In this document: piece by piece, positions 7,037 to 14,855 of the stretch
How positions within the stretch are numbered: the first letter of the stretch is position 1
How the letters are laid out: the number at the start of each line of letters is the position of its first letter
Origin: a virus
IMG/VR virus record: IMGVR_UViG_3300020215_000149
Location: 1 to 21,640 of that record
DNA length: 21,640 nt
Reading direction: 5' to 3' (one strand)
Made by a program: the position numbers and the translations under genes
The notes under the pieces: model-generated
Told to the model about the DNA's origin: nothing
The model's database searches: none
Seen by the model: the letters and a program-made list of their open reading frames with translations, nothing else

Positions 7037-8835
7037 TACGCCGAGGCCTCCTCACCGCCGCCCGAGTCCCGTTGGTCCTGGTAGACCTGATAGGCCATGC
7101 GGAAGTTCTCGCGCGCTGCGTTCTGCTCGTCCCGACTCATGCCGGCGGCCTGCATCTGCGGGATCAACTGCGTCTCGACCATGTCCTCGAAGGCCGCCTG
7201 GTCCATCGCGAACATCTGGTTCATGCCCATGCCGACGGTGTCGGCCATGAGCTGCGCCATGCGGAAGGTGTCGTCCATCGAGTTGCCGAGCCGCGCCTGG
7301 CGGTCGCCTTCCGCGATGTTGGCGCCGCCCATGAACGCGCCGAGCCGCGCGAGGTCGTTCTGGCTTGCGGTGTTGGCGATGTCTGCGCCGAGCCTGTTGC
7401 GGTCGAGGTCGAGACCCGCCGAGCGCGCGGCGACGTCCGCCTCTGCCTGATAGTCGGCTCGGTTGGAGTCGTCGGTGCGGAAGGCGATGTCTGCGCCGAG
7501 CCCCGTGCGCGCGAGCTCGGTCCGGTCCGCGTCGCTCATCGCGCTCGTGGTCGCGGAGTAGCGGTTGGTCTCCGCCGAGTCCGCCTGCCCCGCGAGGTTG
7601 CCGTAGGTGGAGACGCCTTCGAGGTTGAGGCCCTGGACCTGGTTTGCGATGGCGTCTGCGCCCTGCGCCTGATTGCCGAGCATGGTCTGTTGCTGCAGCG
7701 TCTGGTCGCCAGCCATCTGTGCGAGGTTGCCAAACGTTTCGAGTCCCGCCAGGTTGGCACCGAAGCCCGCGATGCTGGACACGTCACCCATGCGCGCTTG
7801 GTTGCCGAGGATGTTCTGCCTGCCCTGCAGAGCCTGCTCGCGCTGCATCTCGGCATCGAAGGAGCGATTCGCCCGCTGCGCCTCGATGTCGGTGATGATG
7901 TTGCCCACGCCCGAGAGCGCCTCGCTGGAGCCGTAGACGCCACGCCCCGCCGCTTGGCGGTTGTAGTTCTGAGTCGCCAGCTGGCTCGCCCGGTCGTAGA
8001 AGGGATCGAACTGCGCAATGGGCAGATCGCCGAAAGCCTGCTGCGTTTGCGCGTACTGTCCTGCCGACAGATTCGGGTCAGTGTAGCGCCCGGTCTGGTC
8101 GTAGCTGCCGCCGACCTGGTTGTAGAACTGCGCGCCCTGCGTCGGGCCGAATGCGGCATTGGCGCCGTACTGACCCTGCGCGTTGCCCGTGCCCTGGTAG
8201 TTCGTGAACTGGTTGTATTGCTGCTGCGCCTGGTCGAAGAACTGGCTCGCGGGACCTTGGGGCGCGAACTGCTGCGTCGCCTGCCGCGCGAATTGCTCGC
8301 CAGCGAAGGGGTCCATGAACTGACCCTGCACCTGGTTCCAATACTGCTCGCCCTGACCTGGGCCCTGCAGCGTTCCGAGATTCTGGTTCAGAAAGTTCTG
8401 GCCAGTGCTCGGCGTCTGCGTCTGGTTGTACTGGTCCATTAGCAGACCCTGGCTCGGGTCTTCGAGGAGCCGGTTCTGTACGTGCTCGAATGCCTGCTCG
8501 GTGTAGCCGGGGTTGACCATGTTGTTGCCCGGCGCCTGCGTCGGTGGAGGCGGAGGACCGAAGGGCGAGCCCACCGGGAACGAGGTCGGCATTTGCATGC
8601 TGGCGACGGTAGGATTGGTGACGGTTCGGGGCGCCGTGCCCTGCGTCGCGCCTGACGCCGGAGTGGCCGGGGGCGGCAGGAAGGCGTAGTTCTGTGGCGC
8701 TGGCTGAGTCTGCGCCGGCCGAGTCGTGGCAGGACTCGTCGGCGCCAAGTAGCTCGGCGTCGCGGTCGATGTCGAGGCCGATGACCTGGTAGCGTTTTTG
8801 ACGCCGCCGGTCGTGGGGGCTGTCAGGAACGGCAT
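7036..8835 (-). CDS. Q/N/G-rich internal virion protein, 599 aa
   Basis: The start is the ATG at 8835 with AGGAGG 5 bases upstream, overlapping the upstream stop as TGATG. The open frame extends 104 codons further, but that part lies within the preceding gene. Residues 1-110 are Pro/Thr/Ala rich and likely disordered, including a PPPPP run. Residues about 110-300 are rich in Gln, Asn, Gly, Tyr and Phe with few charges, resembling a low-complexity, prion-like segment. Residues about 300-590 are helical with recurring NLAG, GNQAQ and LGADIA units. One 19-base direct repeat (7376-7394 and 7484-7502) encodes the LGADIA copies 36 residues apart. Position between two other internal-type proteins suggests a capsid-interior, co-ejected component. 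I do not recognise a family. Confidence 0.75.
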   Translation of the reverse strand: MPFLTAPTTGGVKNATRSSASTSTATPSYLAPTSPATTRPAQTQPAPQNYAFLPPPATPASGATQGTAPRTVTNPTVASMQMPTSFPVGSPFGPPPPPTQAPGNNMVNPGYTEQAFEHVQNRLLEDPSQGLLMDQYNQTQTPSTGQNFLNQNLGTLQGPGQGEQYWNQVQGQFMDPFAGEQFARQATQQFAPQGPASQFFDQAQQQYNQFTNYQGTGNAQGQYGANAAFGPTQGAQFYNQVGGSYDQTGRYTDPNLSAGQYAQTQQAFGDLPIAQFDPFYDRASQLATQNYNRQAAGRGVYGSSEALSGVGNIITDIEAQRANRSFDAEMQREQALQGRQNILGNQARMGDVSSIAGFGANLAGLETFGNLAQMAGDQTLQQQTMLGNQAQGADAIANQVQGLNLEGVSTYGNLAGQADSAETNRYSATTSAMSDADRTELARTGLGADIAFRTDDSNRADYQAEADVAARSAGLDLDRNRLGADIANTASQNDLARLGAFMGGANIAEGDRQARLGNSMDDTFRMAQLMADTVGMGMNQMFAMDQAAFEDMVETQLIPQMQAAGMSRDEQNAARENFRMAYQVYQDQRDSGGGEEASA

Positions 8836-9503
8836 CAGAACCTCCTCGCGGCCATGGGGGCCGCGCGCGGACCGAGCGGGGCGGGACCTGGACCTGGATT
8901 TTGGATGCCGCCGAGCACGGTCTGCCGACGCCGACGCTCGGCCTCGTCGTACATCTGCTTTTGCCGGATGTACTCTTCGATGAGCCCACGCTTCGCCGGG
9001 TCGGTGCCCTGGTAGTTCACGAGTGACGTTTCGTCCGGCTTCGGCATCTTGTCGTCGAGCTTGCTGGCGATCCACGGGTTGGCCTCCTGGGCCTGCCTGC
9101 GCACTTCTCCGCCAACACCGCCCGCGCCCTCGCGCCCCTGAGCCCATTCGTCGATGCCGGGCATCGGGTTCGGGTTGCGCACCATGTTCGCCATCTGCTC
9201 GGGGGAGAAAGCGGCCTGGGGCCCATGCATCGATGCCATCGCGCGGTTGAGCGGGTCGAACGCGAGCATCTGCTGCGCCGTGCCCTGGAGCTGCGGCGCG
9301 GTAAGCGCCTGGTGCTCTTGTCGCCTCCGCACCATCTCGGCCATCTGCTGCTGCCGACGGATGAGCGCCTTCTCTGCGTCGGTCTGGCCTCCGCTGCCAA
9401 ACAGACCTCCCACGATTGGGAGTTTGCCGAGCACGTTCGTCACGCCCTGCTGAACGCCGGGGTTCGAGGCCGCGAAAATCAAGCCGAGGGTCATCGGGTC
9501 CAT
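8835..9503 (-). CDS. Putative internal virion / ejection protein, 222 aa
   Basis: The ATG at 9503 has GGAG 6 bases upstream and starts 16 bases after the nozzle gene stop. The N-terminus (residues 1-45) holds Gly- and hydrophobic-rich sequence, LGLIFAASNPGVQQG and LPIVGGLFGSGG, which could associate with membrane. Residues about 45-70 form a charged helix (EKALIRRQQQMAEMVRRRQ). The rest is Gln/Met/Pro rich with a second charged helix at about 168-195. An N-terminal glycine-hydrophobic segment followed by helices, in a gene right after the tail nozzle, resembles the smallest ejection protein of podoviruses (T7 gp14 or P22 gp7 in position). The role is inference; no catalytic motif is seen. Confidence 0.72.
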   Translation of the reverse strand: MDPMTLGLIFAASNPGVQQGVTNVLGKLPIVGGLFGSGGQTDAEKALIRRQQQMAEMVRRRQEHQALTAPQLQGTAQQMLAFDPLNRAMASMHGPQAAFSPEQMANMVRNPNPMPGIDEWAQGREGAGGVGGEVRRQAQEANPWIASKLDDKMPKPDETSLVNYQGTDPAKRGLIEEYIRQKQMYDEAERRRRQTVLGGIQNPGPGPAPLGPRAAPMAARRF

Positions 9504-9519
9504 TGGTAGCTCCAGTCTA

Positions 9520-11124
9520 TCACATGCCCAGTTCCTGATAGTCTTCCCAGGCGCCTACGAGAAAGAGCTGGGCCTCGTCCGGGAAGCGGAATCGCCACTG
9601 CCGGCGGCGGTACTGGCCCTGCGCGGGCAGCACGATGGTGGGCGTCAGGTTGCCGTCCTCGACCCCGAGTTGGACGGGGATGGTCGTCCATTCCTCGCTC
9701 AGATCGTTGCGATACTCGAGGTAGCACGTGACGCCCTCGGACAGCGCCGCCGTGCGCTTGAACTCCAGGTAAACCGCGAGACATTCCTTGAGCTTCGGCG
9801 TCTCGCGCGATACGAATCCCGTCGAGACGTAGGCGACGATGGCTTCTCCGAGGTCCGTCGTGTTGTCGAAGGACAGGATTCGGATGGTGCCGTCTTCGAG
9901 TCCCACCACGTTCAGGCCTCCGTCGGGGCGGAGGAGGTGTGAGAGCACCGGGAATTGAGAGAACGTGTCGGTCGCCGCGTCGTGCTGAGCCCACTTGCTC
10001 CAGCCGATTCCGGGCTGCAGCACGAGCGTTTCCTCGTCCGCCTCGAAGCGAAAGCAGAGGCAGTCCGCAAAGGACTCGATGAACCGGTAGGCGTAGCAGT
10101 CGCTCGGGGTGGTGTAGCCGTCGAGCGTCGCCTGGATGGGGCCACCCAGGTCTTCGACTTTGCGCCCGCCATCGCTCGCGACGATGCGCGTCAGGTGGTC
10201 GAGGAAGACGAACCGGTCGTCGTGCTTGACGACGCCATAGGGCGCGAGCAGCCCGTATTCGCTCGTGACCGTGGGCGCGAAGGTCGTCGCGGCGTCGGGC
10301 TGGAAAAGCTGAAGGCTCGTGCGCCCGAAGAGCCAGATGTCGTTGGTGTTCTCGGCGCATGCGACGATGGAGTCGCTACGAGCCTCCGCCGTGAAGAAGC
10401 CTGGGCCGCCGGGTGAAGGGTCCCAAGTCTGGTGCCCCGAGAAGTCCGTGATGCCCTGGGAGATGTCCGAGAAGCGGACCTTGGTCTGGTCGAGCTGGGT
10501 GTCGTTCGCGCAGATGCGGGAGCTGTTCGGGAAGATGTGGCTCGCGAGCGGCGGGCAGCCGCCGAGGAAGCTCATCTCATGCCGGTCCGGGTTGGGGTTC
10601 GTGAAGTTCGGCGCGCTGAACGTCTCGGGGCGGATGTCGATCTTGCCGATGGCAGCGCCGCCCGCGATCAGGAGCAGAGACTCCGTTTCCGCAAAGACCG
10701 GCCTGGGGAACCGCGTCGTGGCGATCGCTGCCGGCGTAGCCAGGCGGTCCTCGTCTGCCGCGCCCTGGCCAACCAGCGTCGCGCTGCCTCCGACAATTCG
10801 GTAAACGTTTCGCCCTGCATTGTGCCCTCCACCTGCCGCGTTCACCGTGGCGCCGACCGCGTACAGGACCCCCGCGTGGGTGCCGCTGACCGTGGCCGTG
10901 CCCGTCGTGTGCGCTACCCGCTGCTCCGTGAGCCACATCCCGAGCACGCCGTTCGCGTCGACGGCAGTAGAGGGAGCGACACCCGTGTAGGCGGCGAGGC
11001 CGGGGCGCTTGCGGAGGGTTCCGCGAGCGTCGGCGACGATGTTGTAGGCTTCGGGGCTCGCGCCGCTGATCTCCTCGCTGCTCGTCTCGAGGAGAGGCCC
11101 GAAGGGGATCGGGGCAATGGGCAC
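9520..11124 (-). CDS. Tail nozzle / packaged-DNA stabilisation protein, P22 gp10-like (534 aa)
   Basis: I choose the GTG at 11124, which gives an N-terminus reading PIAPIPFGPLLETSSEEI, similar to the start of other podovirus nozzle proteins. A TTG at 11160 would add 12 residues but has no ribosome binding site. The chain continues with a NIVADARGTLRKRPGL motif (early N-x-x-x-D-x-x-G-x-L-x-x-RPGL), then many short beta repeats: HAGVLYAVG, ILFGRTSLQLF-like blades (NDIWLFGRTSLQLFQ), and a DDRFVFLDH blade. This matches a beta-propeller-like plug as known for P22 gp10, which forms the tail tube below the gp4 ring and retains packaged DNA. It directly follows the gp4-like adaptor gene, as expected. 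Functional family confidence is high; the exact start is not certain. Confidence 0.82.
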   Translation of the reverse strand: MPIAPIPFGPLLETSSEEISGASPEAYNIVADARGTLRKRPGLAAYTGVAPSTAVDANGVLGMWLTEQRVAHTTGTATVSGTHAGVLYAVGATVNAAGGGHNAGRNVYRIVGGSATLVGQGAADEDRLATPAAIATTRFPRPVFAETESLLLIAGGAAIGKIDIRPETFSAPNFTNPNPDRHEMSFLGGCPPLASHIFPNSSRICANDTQLDQTKVRFSDISQGITDFSGHQTWDPSPGGPGFFTAEARSDSIVACAENTNDIWLFGRTSLQLFQPDAATTFAPTVTSEYGLLAPYGVVKHDDRFVFLDHLTRIVASDGGRKVEDLGGPIQATLDGYTTPSDCYAYRFIESFADCLCFRFEADEETLVLQPGIGWSKWAQHDAATDTFSQFPVLSHLLRPDGGLNVVGLEDGTIRILSFDNTTDLGEAIVAYVSTGFVSRETPKLKECLAVYLEFKRTAALSEGVTCYLEYRNDLSEEWTTIPVQLGVEDGNLTPTIVLPAQGQYRRRQWRFRFPDEAQLFLVGAWEDYQELGM

Positions 11125-11125
11125 G

Positions 11126-11185
11126 TCACCAGCCCCCGGGTTTCGAGGCAGCTGCCGCAACGGTCGGTGCGAAAGCGCGACACAT
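11126..11185 (-). other. Possible 19-codon coupling mini-ORF between adaptor and nozzle genes
   Basis: An ATG at 11185 overlaps the adaptor stop as TGATG. It opens a 19-codon frame that ends at a TGA one base before the GTG proposed as the nozzle start. It would carry ribosomes across the gap to a start that lacks a clear Shine-Dalgarno. The peptide (Ala-rich, ending KPGGW) has no recognisable function. It could equally be a chance frame. Confidence 0.25.
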
Positions 11186-11919
11186 CAGCCGCTCCATGGC
11201 GTGGGGTAATAGAGGCTCGCGCACTGGCTCACGTGCTCGTTGCTGAAGCCGACCGCCTTGCGCTTCTCCATCTCCGCCATCTGCCCGAGCGCGTTCACCT
11301 TCTCCGCCGGCAAGCTGCTGTCGAGCGCGATCTGGTACGCGAGCATGTAGACGAGCGGCTGATGCCAGTACCGCTGCAGGTCGGGGTTCTTGTCGCCGTC
11401 CGCGTTCGAGCCGAGCAAGCGCTGGGTCTTGAGGCGGAGCGTGCCCGAATCGCTCGGCACGGGCCAGAGCTTGAGCTGCACCTGGGCGCCGCTGCGGATG
11501 GTCACGTACAGCTGCGGACGCGTGGAGGACGAGCCCTTCGAGGTCAGCAGCTGCCAGGTGGTCAGGTCGATCTGCTTGCAGACGAGTTCGCCCGACGTGT
11601 GCTTCGTATCGGCGTTGTCGTCCGAGATGAACATCGCGTCTTCGAGCACGTCGAGGATGGTGTCGGGCAGCGTGTAGGCGCTCTCGCCTGCGACGACTGG
11701 CAGGTCGTAGAAGTGGATGGTGCGCGCGCTGAAGCCGTCGACCGCCAGGTTGTCTAGGATGAGGTCGAGCAGCTGCCGCCCGTGCTCGAGCTTCGGCACC
11801 ATGTTGGCGCCCGAGAGCTGAGCCTCCACCGGCACGAGGCCCGTGCGCTTCCAAGCCAGCAGCACCAGAGTGTTGATGCTGATGGGCGTAGACGGAGAGG
11901 TGTTGTGGACGGCGGCCAT
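11185..11919 (-). CDS. Head-tail adaptor, tail tubular protein A / P22 gp4-like (244 aa)
   Basis: The ATG at 11919 shares a base with the upstream stop (TGATG). The N-terminal half is helical, with LLAWKRTGLVP and GRQLLDLILDNLAVDGFSA: many tail-completion adaptors have this helix followed by a variable loop. It then reads YDLPVVAGESAYTLPDTILDVLEDAMF, where the V-x-G-x-x-x-YTLP stretch is a hallmark I know from podovirus gp4/tail tubular A proteins. After a beta middle with LYVTIRSGAQVQLKLWPVPS, the C-terminal helices (PLVYMLAYQIALD ... KVNALGQMAEMEKRKAVG) complete the family architecture. Such proteins form a dodecameric ring below the portal. Its neighbour downstream is the nozzle gene. No muramidase-type motif is visible by eye. 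Confidence 0.85.
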   Translation of the reverse strand: MAAVHNTSPSTPISINTLVLLAWKRTGLVPVEAQLSGANMVPKLEHGRQLLDLILDNLAVDGFSARTIHFYDLPVVAGESAYTLPDTILDVLEDAMFISDDNADTKHTSGELVCKQIDLTTWQLLTSKGSSSTRPQLYVTIRSGAQVQLKLWPVPSDSGTLRLKTQRLLGSNADGDKNPDLQRYWHQPLVYMLAYQIALDSSLPAEKVNALGQMAEMEKRKAVGFSNEHVSQCASLYYPTPWSG

Positions 11920-12296
11920 CAGAACCCATCCAAGTCAGTGCGCGTGCGCGGATTCGTGTACGTGGGCACGCCGCTCGCATACACGTCGGCGAGGGTCGTG
12001 CGCTTGGTCGGGCCCGTGTAGGTGCCCTCGGACACCGCGTTGCCGTTGCTGTCCGTGATGCCGCGCGCGCCGTCGGCGGGAGTCTGCGCCCCGAGCCGCC
12101 GGGAGATGGCAGCGGCCCGGGAGGCAGTAAGCTCCGCGAGCGTCACCTCGTCGCGGCCCGCAATGTCTTGGGGGCAACGAAGCAGGCCGTCACGCCCGCG
12201 CTTGAGGGACGAGCGCAGCCACGCCGCCCCGCAGACATCGCACGCGGAGAGGTGCTCTCCCTTGCGGTCGACTCTGCGGGGTACGGTGCGCGTCAT
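11919..12296 (-). CDS. Small zinc-ribbon-like protein (125 aa)
   Basis: The ATG at 12296 starts 6 bases after the upstream stop. The N-terminal part carries CDVCGAAWLRSSL, then DGLLRCPQD: a CxxC pair and a third cysteine followed by Pro-Gln-Asp. Small phage proteins with C-x-x-C ... G-x-x-x-C-P-x-D usually sit between capsid and tail-adaptor genes; in many relatives the last position is a cysteine, so metal binding here would need Asp or another residue as fourth ligand. Residues 50-70 form a helix, and the C-terminus (YTGPTKRTTLADVYASG and following) is Thr/Arg-rich and likely flexible. Role unknown; a head-completion or virion protein is inferred from gene order. Confidence 0.65.
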   Translation of the reverse strand: MTRTVPRRVDRKGEHLSACDVCGAAWLRSSLKRGRDGLLRCPQDIAGRDEVTLAELTASRAAAISRRLGAQTPADGARGITDSNGNAVSEGTYTGPTKRTTLADVYASGVPTYTNPRTRTDLDGF

Positions 12297-12302
12297 GAGC
12301 CA

Positions 12303-13199
12303 TTAGGCGTCGGAGCTCGCGTCGGGCGCGATCAGGCCAGAGCCGCCCGCGCTGTCGGAGCCGTAGTTCTCGAACGTGCCGAACGTGGGCAGGGCCGACG
12401 CTCCAACGGTGATGAGCGTCCCGATGGCACCCGCGCCGAGAGCGGATGCCGTGTGGATGTAGTTGCCAGCCGCGAATCCGCTGATGCCCGCGGTGCTGGC
12501 AACGGTGATGCCGACGCCGCCCGATGTGCCCTGGGTCTGACGAATCAGGTTGTTCAGGACGCGCACGTTGGTGCTGCCGGCGCCGGTGATGTTCACGATG
12601 GTTGACGTGCTGTCAACGATGACCTCGTTACCAGCGAGGCAGGCGCTGGCCGCGCCCGTCACTTGAACGAACGAGTTCGCTCCCAGAGCTCCGGTCGCCA
12701 GGATACGGTTCCCAGCGACACAGCACCCAGCGCCGGTGATGACCAGCGCCGCCGTCAGAGACGCAGTCGCGCTCGCGATGTTGAGACCGAGGAGCGAGAC
12801 GTCTGCCACGTTAAGGGCGACGCTCGCTGCCGCGGCGCTGAGGGTGATCGTGCCGTTGTTGCTCGCGCCGGGGCGACCGCAGCTGACGATCTGGGCACCT
12901 GCCACCAGGTTGGCCCAGATGGCTCCCGAGCTCGAATGCGTCTCCGTGTGTCCGGGCAGCACGTACACGATGTCGTTCAGCCCAGAGCGGCAACGCTTGA
13001 GGCCTTCGTTGATGCTGGTGACCAAGTTGTCTCGAACGAAGAGGTCGTCGAGGTCTTGGGCCCCGGTGCTTCGCACGAAGGCCGCGACGCGCCCGCCCGG
13101 CCGCAGCAGAGTCCCGAAGGGGCTCCCCACCGCGGGCCAGTTCACGAACGGCGCAGAGTTCCCTAGCGCGGTGCCGAATGCGTTCGGTACGGTACTCAT
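12303..13199 (-). CDS. Predicted parallel beta-helix virion protein (298 aa)
   Basis: The ATG at 13199 has GAGGT 6 bases upstream and starts 10 bases after the capsid stop. After an N-terminal linker, residues about 75-110 read DIVYVLPGHTETHSSS, a V-x-PG-x-x-x-x entry typical of right-handed beta helices. From about 120 to 275 the sequence alternates short hydrophobic strands with small residues and recurring Asn turns: CCVAGNRILATG, CLAGNEVIVDS, VRVLNNLIRQT, FAAGNYIHTAS. The spacing of about 25-30 residues per N-x-I turn fits helix coils of a pectate-lyase-like fold. No acidic catalytic pair or depolymerase motif can be assigned. Directly after the coat gene, it is more likely a head-bound or head-fibre protein than a tailspike, though this is inference. 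Confidence 0.68.
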   Translation of the reverse strand: MSTVPNAFGTALGNSAPFVNWPAVGSPFGTLLRPGGRVAAFVRSTGAQDLDDLFVRDNLVTSINEGLKRCRSGLNDIVYVLPGHTETHSSSGAIWANLVAGAQIVSCGRPGASNNGTITLSAAAASVALNVADVSLLGLNIASATASLTAALVITGAGCCVAGNRILATGALGANSFVQVTGAASACLAGNEVIVDSTSTIVNITGAGSTNVRVLNNLIRQTQGTSGGVGITVASTAGISGFAAGNYIHTASALGAGAIGTLITVGASALPTFGTFENYGSDSAGGSGLIAPDASSDA

Positions 13200-13208
13200 T
13201 GGCTGACC

Positions 13209-14120
13209 TCAGGCGTTGGAGAAGAAGAACGAGCGCGGGTTGACCCAGCCGCGAGACCACCGCGCCGTGATGGCGTAGTTCATCATGGTCTTGCTCTCGG
13301 TGACCCACGTGTTGCTCTTGGGCTTGCGCCGCCAGAACCACATGAGACCGAGGGGCGCGTCCGTGATGAGACCCCAGTTGGTCGTGGTGTTGGTCCAGTA
13401 CTTGACCGGCACCGGCGTGATGTCGAGGTCGCGGTTGATGACGTTGATGGCGTTGAACGCGCCCGGCGTCGGGTCGTAACTCGAGCCGAGAATCTCGCGC
13501 CACACGCCCCATTGCTGGACCGGGAACACCGCTTTCTTCGGCTCTACGCCGTCGATGAGGTTGTCGTGCCCGACCATCTGCATCAGCTGCGCGCGCGCGA
13601 TGACGAGCGAAGCCTTCGAGGGGCTCATCGCCGTGGCGAGCATGTTCGAGTAGGTCGCGCCGCCCGGCAGGACGTGCGACGCGCTCGCGAGCGGCAGCCC
13701 GTCGCCGCCTGTGAAGGCCGTATCGGTCGCGCGAACCAGGATGAGCGTCGCGTCGAAGTCGGCGAGCTTCCAGAGCGAGCGGTTATTTCTCTTCGCCGCC
13801 TGGATGACCTTGTCATACTTCGCGTCTTCGATGGCCTCTTCGCTCACGATCATGCGCTGGCCGTAGGTGCGCGTATTGAACCGCGTCACCGGGCCTTCGT
13901 AGATCGTGCCGACCGGGATGTCGGAGCCTTCGGGCTTCTCGCCCGCGAGCCCCGAGCCCGCATACTCGATGTACTCGATGTAGTTGTCGGCCATCGTCTT
14001 GACGTTCATCCACTTCGGGAAGACCGCCTGGCTGCCCTCCGAGCCGTGCTCGTCGGTGTCGATGTCCTCCAACGTCTCTTTGAGAGTCAGAGCCTCGGTG
14101 CTGGTGAAAATCTCGCTCAT
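13209..14120 (-). CDS. Major capsid protein, HK97-fold type (303 aa)
   Basis: The ATG at 14120 has AAGGA 6 bases upstream, a good start for a highly expressed protein. The N-terminus has ALTLKETLEDI, and the middle shows GEKPEGSDIPVGTIYEGPVTRFNTRTYGQRMIVSEEAIEDA-type organisation. This is followed by FTGGDGLPLASASHVLPGG and ATYSNMLAT: the GDGxxLxSxxHxL ... SN pattern is found in coat proteins related to Mu gpT-type major head subunits. A SLVIARAQLMQM spine helix and a VFPVQQWGVWREIL strand-helix element complete the picture. At 303 residues it is shorter than P22 coat (430). Preceded by a decoration-like gene and, further up, a scaffold-like gene, its place in the assembly order supports the call. 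Confidence 0.87.
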   Translation of the reverse strand: MSEIFTSTEALTLKETLEDIDTDEHGSEGSQAVFPKWMNVKTMADNYIEYIEYAGSGLAGEKPEGSDIPVGTIYEGPVTRFNTRTYGQRMIVSEEAIEDAKYDKVIQAAKRNNRSLWKLADFDATLILVRATDTAFTGGDGLPLASASHVLPGGATYSNMLATAMSPSKASLVIARAQLMQMVGHDNLIDGVEPKKAVFPVQQWGVWREILGSSYDPTPGAFNAINVINRDLDITPVPVKYWTNTTTNWGLITDAPLGLMWFWRRKPKSNTWVTESKTMMNYAITARWSRGWVNPRSFFFSNA

Positions 14121-14129
14121 GGCCTGTCC

Positions 14130-14837
14130 TTATTCGACGTTGGAGCCGAAGATTGCCGGGTCAGACTGCTGCGCCAGTTCGAGCGCCGAAGCCATCACCT
14201 GAAAGGTCACGTTGGTCGCCGTGAAGTCCATCGCATCGCCCTTGGAGCCGAGCCCCACGATCACGAGCTGGGCTTGCAACGCGCCGCCCGCGCTACCCTC
14301 CGCGTCGGAGATGTCGATGAGCGGGTTCGCCTTCGGCTGGCCTACGCCCGCGGTGAGCACGCTGTACGCGATGCGCGCCGTGCGTCCCGGCAGAGCCATG
14401 GCACCCGCTTTCGTCGGCGTCGCGAGGACCGCGTCAGCGTCGAGCTCGAAGATGTTACCAGCCGCGGGAATCACGAGCGCGATGGGCGCCGTGCTGCTGG
14501 CGATGCCGCCGTGGCTCGTCGCTCCAGCCAGGAAGCTTCCGGGCCTCGTCTTGCCCGTGGCATCGACGATGCTCTCGAATCCGGCGATCACGCCGAAGAT
14601 GAAGTCGTCGGAGTCGGTGTTGACGCCGGAGCTGTCTTGGCCCGTCTGCACGAGCTTCACGCATCCGTCTTCGCCCAGCTTGACTGGGTCACCGACGTTG
14701 AGGTTCACGTTCGTGCCGCCGCCGACCACGGTCGCTGCCTGGTAGTCGTCCGAGACAGGAAATCTGAGAGTCGTCGGGGTGTCCGCGCCGGTAAGGCTGC
14801 GCACCCAGCGCATTCCATAGTTGTGAGTGTTCGGCAC
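14130..14837 (-). CDS. Head decoration / structural-cement-like protein (235 aa)
   Basis: The start is a GTG at 14837, with a purine-rich AAGGAAAGGGA stretch ending about 10 bases upstream. The stop is 9 bases before the capsid start. The protein is beta-rich with the order TTLRFPVSDDY, NLNVGDPVKLGEDGCVKL, then DDFIFGVIAGFESI, then PIALVIPAAGNIFELDADAV. The V-G-D-P-V-x-L ... G-V-I-A-G ... P-x-x-V-I-P-x-x-G-x-x-F-E-x-D series matches what I know of decoration proteins encoded immediately before phage coat genes. They stabilise the shell from outside. No transmembrane or signal sequence is visible. The functional assignment is by motif and position. Confidence 0.72.
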   Translation of the reverse strand: MPNTHNYGMRWVRSLTGADTPTTLRFPVSDDYQAATVVGGGTNVNLNVGDPVKLGEDGCVKLVQTGQDSSGVNTDSDDFIFGVIAGFESIVDATGKTRPGSFLAGATSHGGIASSTAPIALVIPAAGNIFELDADAVLATPTKAGAMALPGRTARIAYSVLTAGVGQPKANPLIDISDAEGSAGGALQAQLVIVGLGSKGDAMDFTATNVTFQVMASALELAQQSDPAIFGSNVE

Positions 14838-14855
14838 TTGCTAGGTCCCTTTCCT

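Noticed and set aside
8836-9147. Upstream extension of the 599-aa gene
   Set aside because: It overlaps the 222-aa gene and has shadow composition; the ATG at 8835 has AGGAGG 5 bases upstream.
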